NCBI GenBank assembly: GCA_013398015.1
Contig: VZRR01012423.1
Coordinates: forward strand, 1 to 64,000
From: Oreocharis arfaki
Taxonomy: Eukaryota > Chordata > Aves > Passeriformes > Paramythiidae
Length of the DNA stretch: 64,000 nt
Reading direction: 5' to 3'
Shown here: in pieces, positions 63,037-64,000 of the stretch
Layout: the number at the start of each line of letters is the position of its first letter
Position numbering within the stretch: the first letter of the stretch is position 1
Program-made: the position numbers and the translations under genes
The notes under the pieces: generated by a model
Database searches by the model: none
The model's input: the letters and a program-made list of their open reading frames with translations, nothing else
What the model was told of the DNA's origin: nothing

Positions 63037-64000
63037 CTTAAGGGACTAAAAAAACCTTGTCATTTGATAAGAATTTAAGAGTTAGACAGGGCTTAAACCT
63101 GGAGGGCTTTTTAAGCAAGCCAGTCTTTACTATAATATATGAAACTTTCAGGACGGTTTCAGTAGATAAATTCCTGAACTATATTGTGATTTTTTCAGTT
63201 TATTGTAGCATTTTGATTTGAACATTGCATTGAAGATTCAAATTCAAAATCTAAAAATTGTTTTTCTGTTTTACTTTGTTTTTCTCTAGTCAGCAGGCCT
63301 CAACAAATGTCTCATAGCTTGTGGATGCACTTATCAGTACATAGCAACATGAAGCTTCTGCTTTTACTGGCATACATGTGAATTTCCTTGAAATTTTATG
63401 TATTTCTTCTATTACTGTCCAAAACTAATTCATTCTTCAGCATATGCATCTTGTTTACAACAGATAAATCAATTTGAAAAGAAAACCTAGTCATATGCTT
63501 TTGATCTAAATTATAATTCCATGGTGTAGTGCAAAACAATTTCATTTTACACAGCATTCTTTTATTACTATCACAAAACACTTTAAGGGCTAAGTCAATC
63601 ACCAGCTAAAGAAAAGGAGGTATTAAGGAGAGATTTAGAAGAGAAAATGTGCAAATGGATCAGAGAATCAGACCACTGCAGACATATAAAAACAATTCAT
63701 GTACCTTTAGCTGCAGAGTAAGTTGGAAGACAAAAGTTATTCCAGCTTGAGAAAAAGGCAGGGTAGAGGGAATTTGCTGCAAGCTCATTCATATGGTTCA
63801 CATCACTATAATTTTCCATGCCTCCTTAGGCCCACACAATGTATAATTTTTCTTCTTTTTGTCTTCCTTTTGTTCTAATGTAATTTATTACACATTGCCC
63901 TTGTTATATGTTTCTCTTGTAGGAAAATGAGAGTCAAAGATTTGGACTTTTAAGTTTCCACAGAAGATAATGAGGTTTCCATCAACTGGTCATGTTCAGG
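63037..64000. other. AT-rich unique sequence, no gene seen
   Basis: Nothing recognised up to the window end. Confidence 0.55.

Noticed and set aside
1..64000. Bacterial-type features: CRISPR, operons, phage, insertion sequences
   Set aside because: Base composition, lack of long ORFs and the CR1/ERV content show vertebrate DNA. No spaced direct-repeat array was seen.

Overview
This 64 kb window looks like intergenic or deep intronic DNA from a bird, probably a songbird or another neoavian. The evidence is the repeats: many fragments of CR1 (the main bird LINE), several ERVL-type LTRs of the bird kind, and two copies of a short CpG-rich ERVK-like LTR. The unique sequence is AT-rich, with many A and T runs and short (TA)n, (CA)n and (CCCTTT)n tracts. 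I recognise no host protein-coding gene, coding exon, tRNA, rRNA, CRISPR array or bacterial-type operon. The open reading frames are short, scattered over all six frames and look like chance, except those inside CR1, which are remnants of its reverse transcriptase.

Layout. 1-11202: AT-rich unique sequence with one small CR1 piece (3712-3838) and a (CCCTTT)n tract (10145-10199). 11203-12412: an ERVL-like LTR split by a younger LTR (11520-12134) that has a 5-bp target-site duplication. 12413-20022: unique sequence with a (CA)n tract, a near-perfect palindrome (13328-13350) and a CR1 3' end (17722-18163). 20023-20871: an antisense CR1 fragment next to a second copy of the 11203 LTR family. 20872-30965: unique. 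30966-31878: sense CR1 abutting an antisense ERVL-type LTR fragment. 31879-41271: unique, with an 18-bp perfect fold-back (36314-36359). 41272-41830, 46229-46341, 46778-46875, 51030-51854 and 56593-56946: further CR1 fragments. 53323-53436: assembly gap inside or beside a CpG-rich LTR (to 53680), followed by an unidentified GC-richer block to about 54545. 60010-61345: an antisense ERVL-type LTR split by a complete solo copy of the same CpG-rich LTR (60708-61016) with a 6-bp target-site duplication. 62170-63030: a possible further antisense LTR.

Nothing here forms a pathway or gene system. What the window does hold is a readable history of insertions: old CR1 decay, then ERVL LTRs, then younger LTRs landing inside them. 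In both nested cases an uninterrupted relative elsewhere in the window shows the empty site. I found no convincing new biological system. The items most worth a second look are the recent CpG-rich LTR pair, the missing bases at matching positions in both of its copies, the 18-bp fold-back, and two stretches that look like conserved regulatory DNA.
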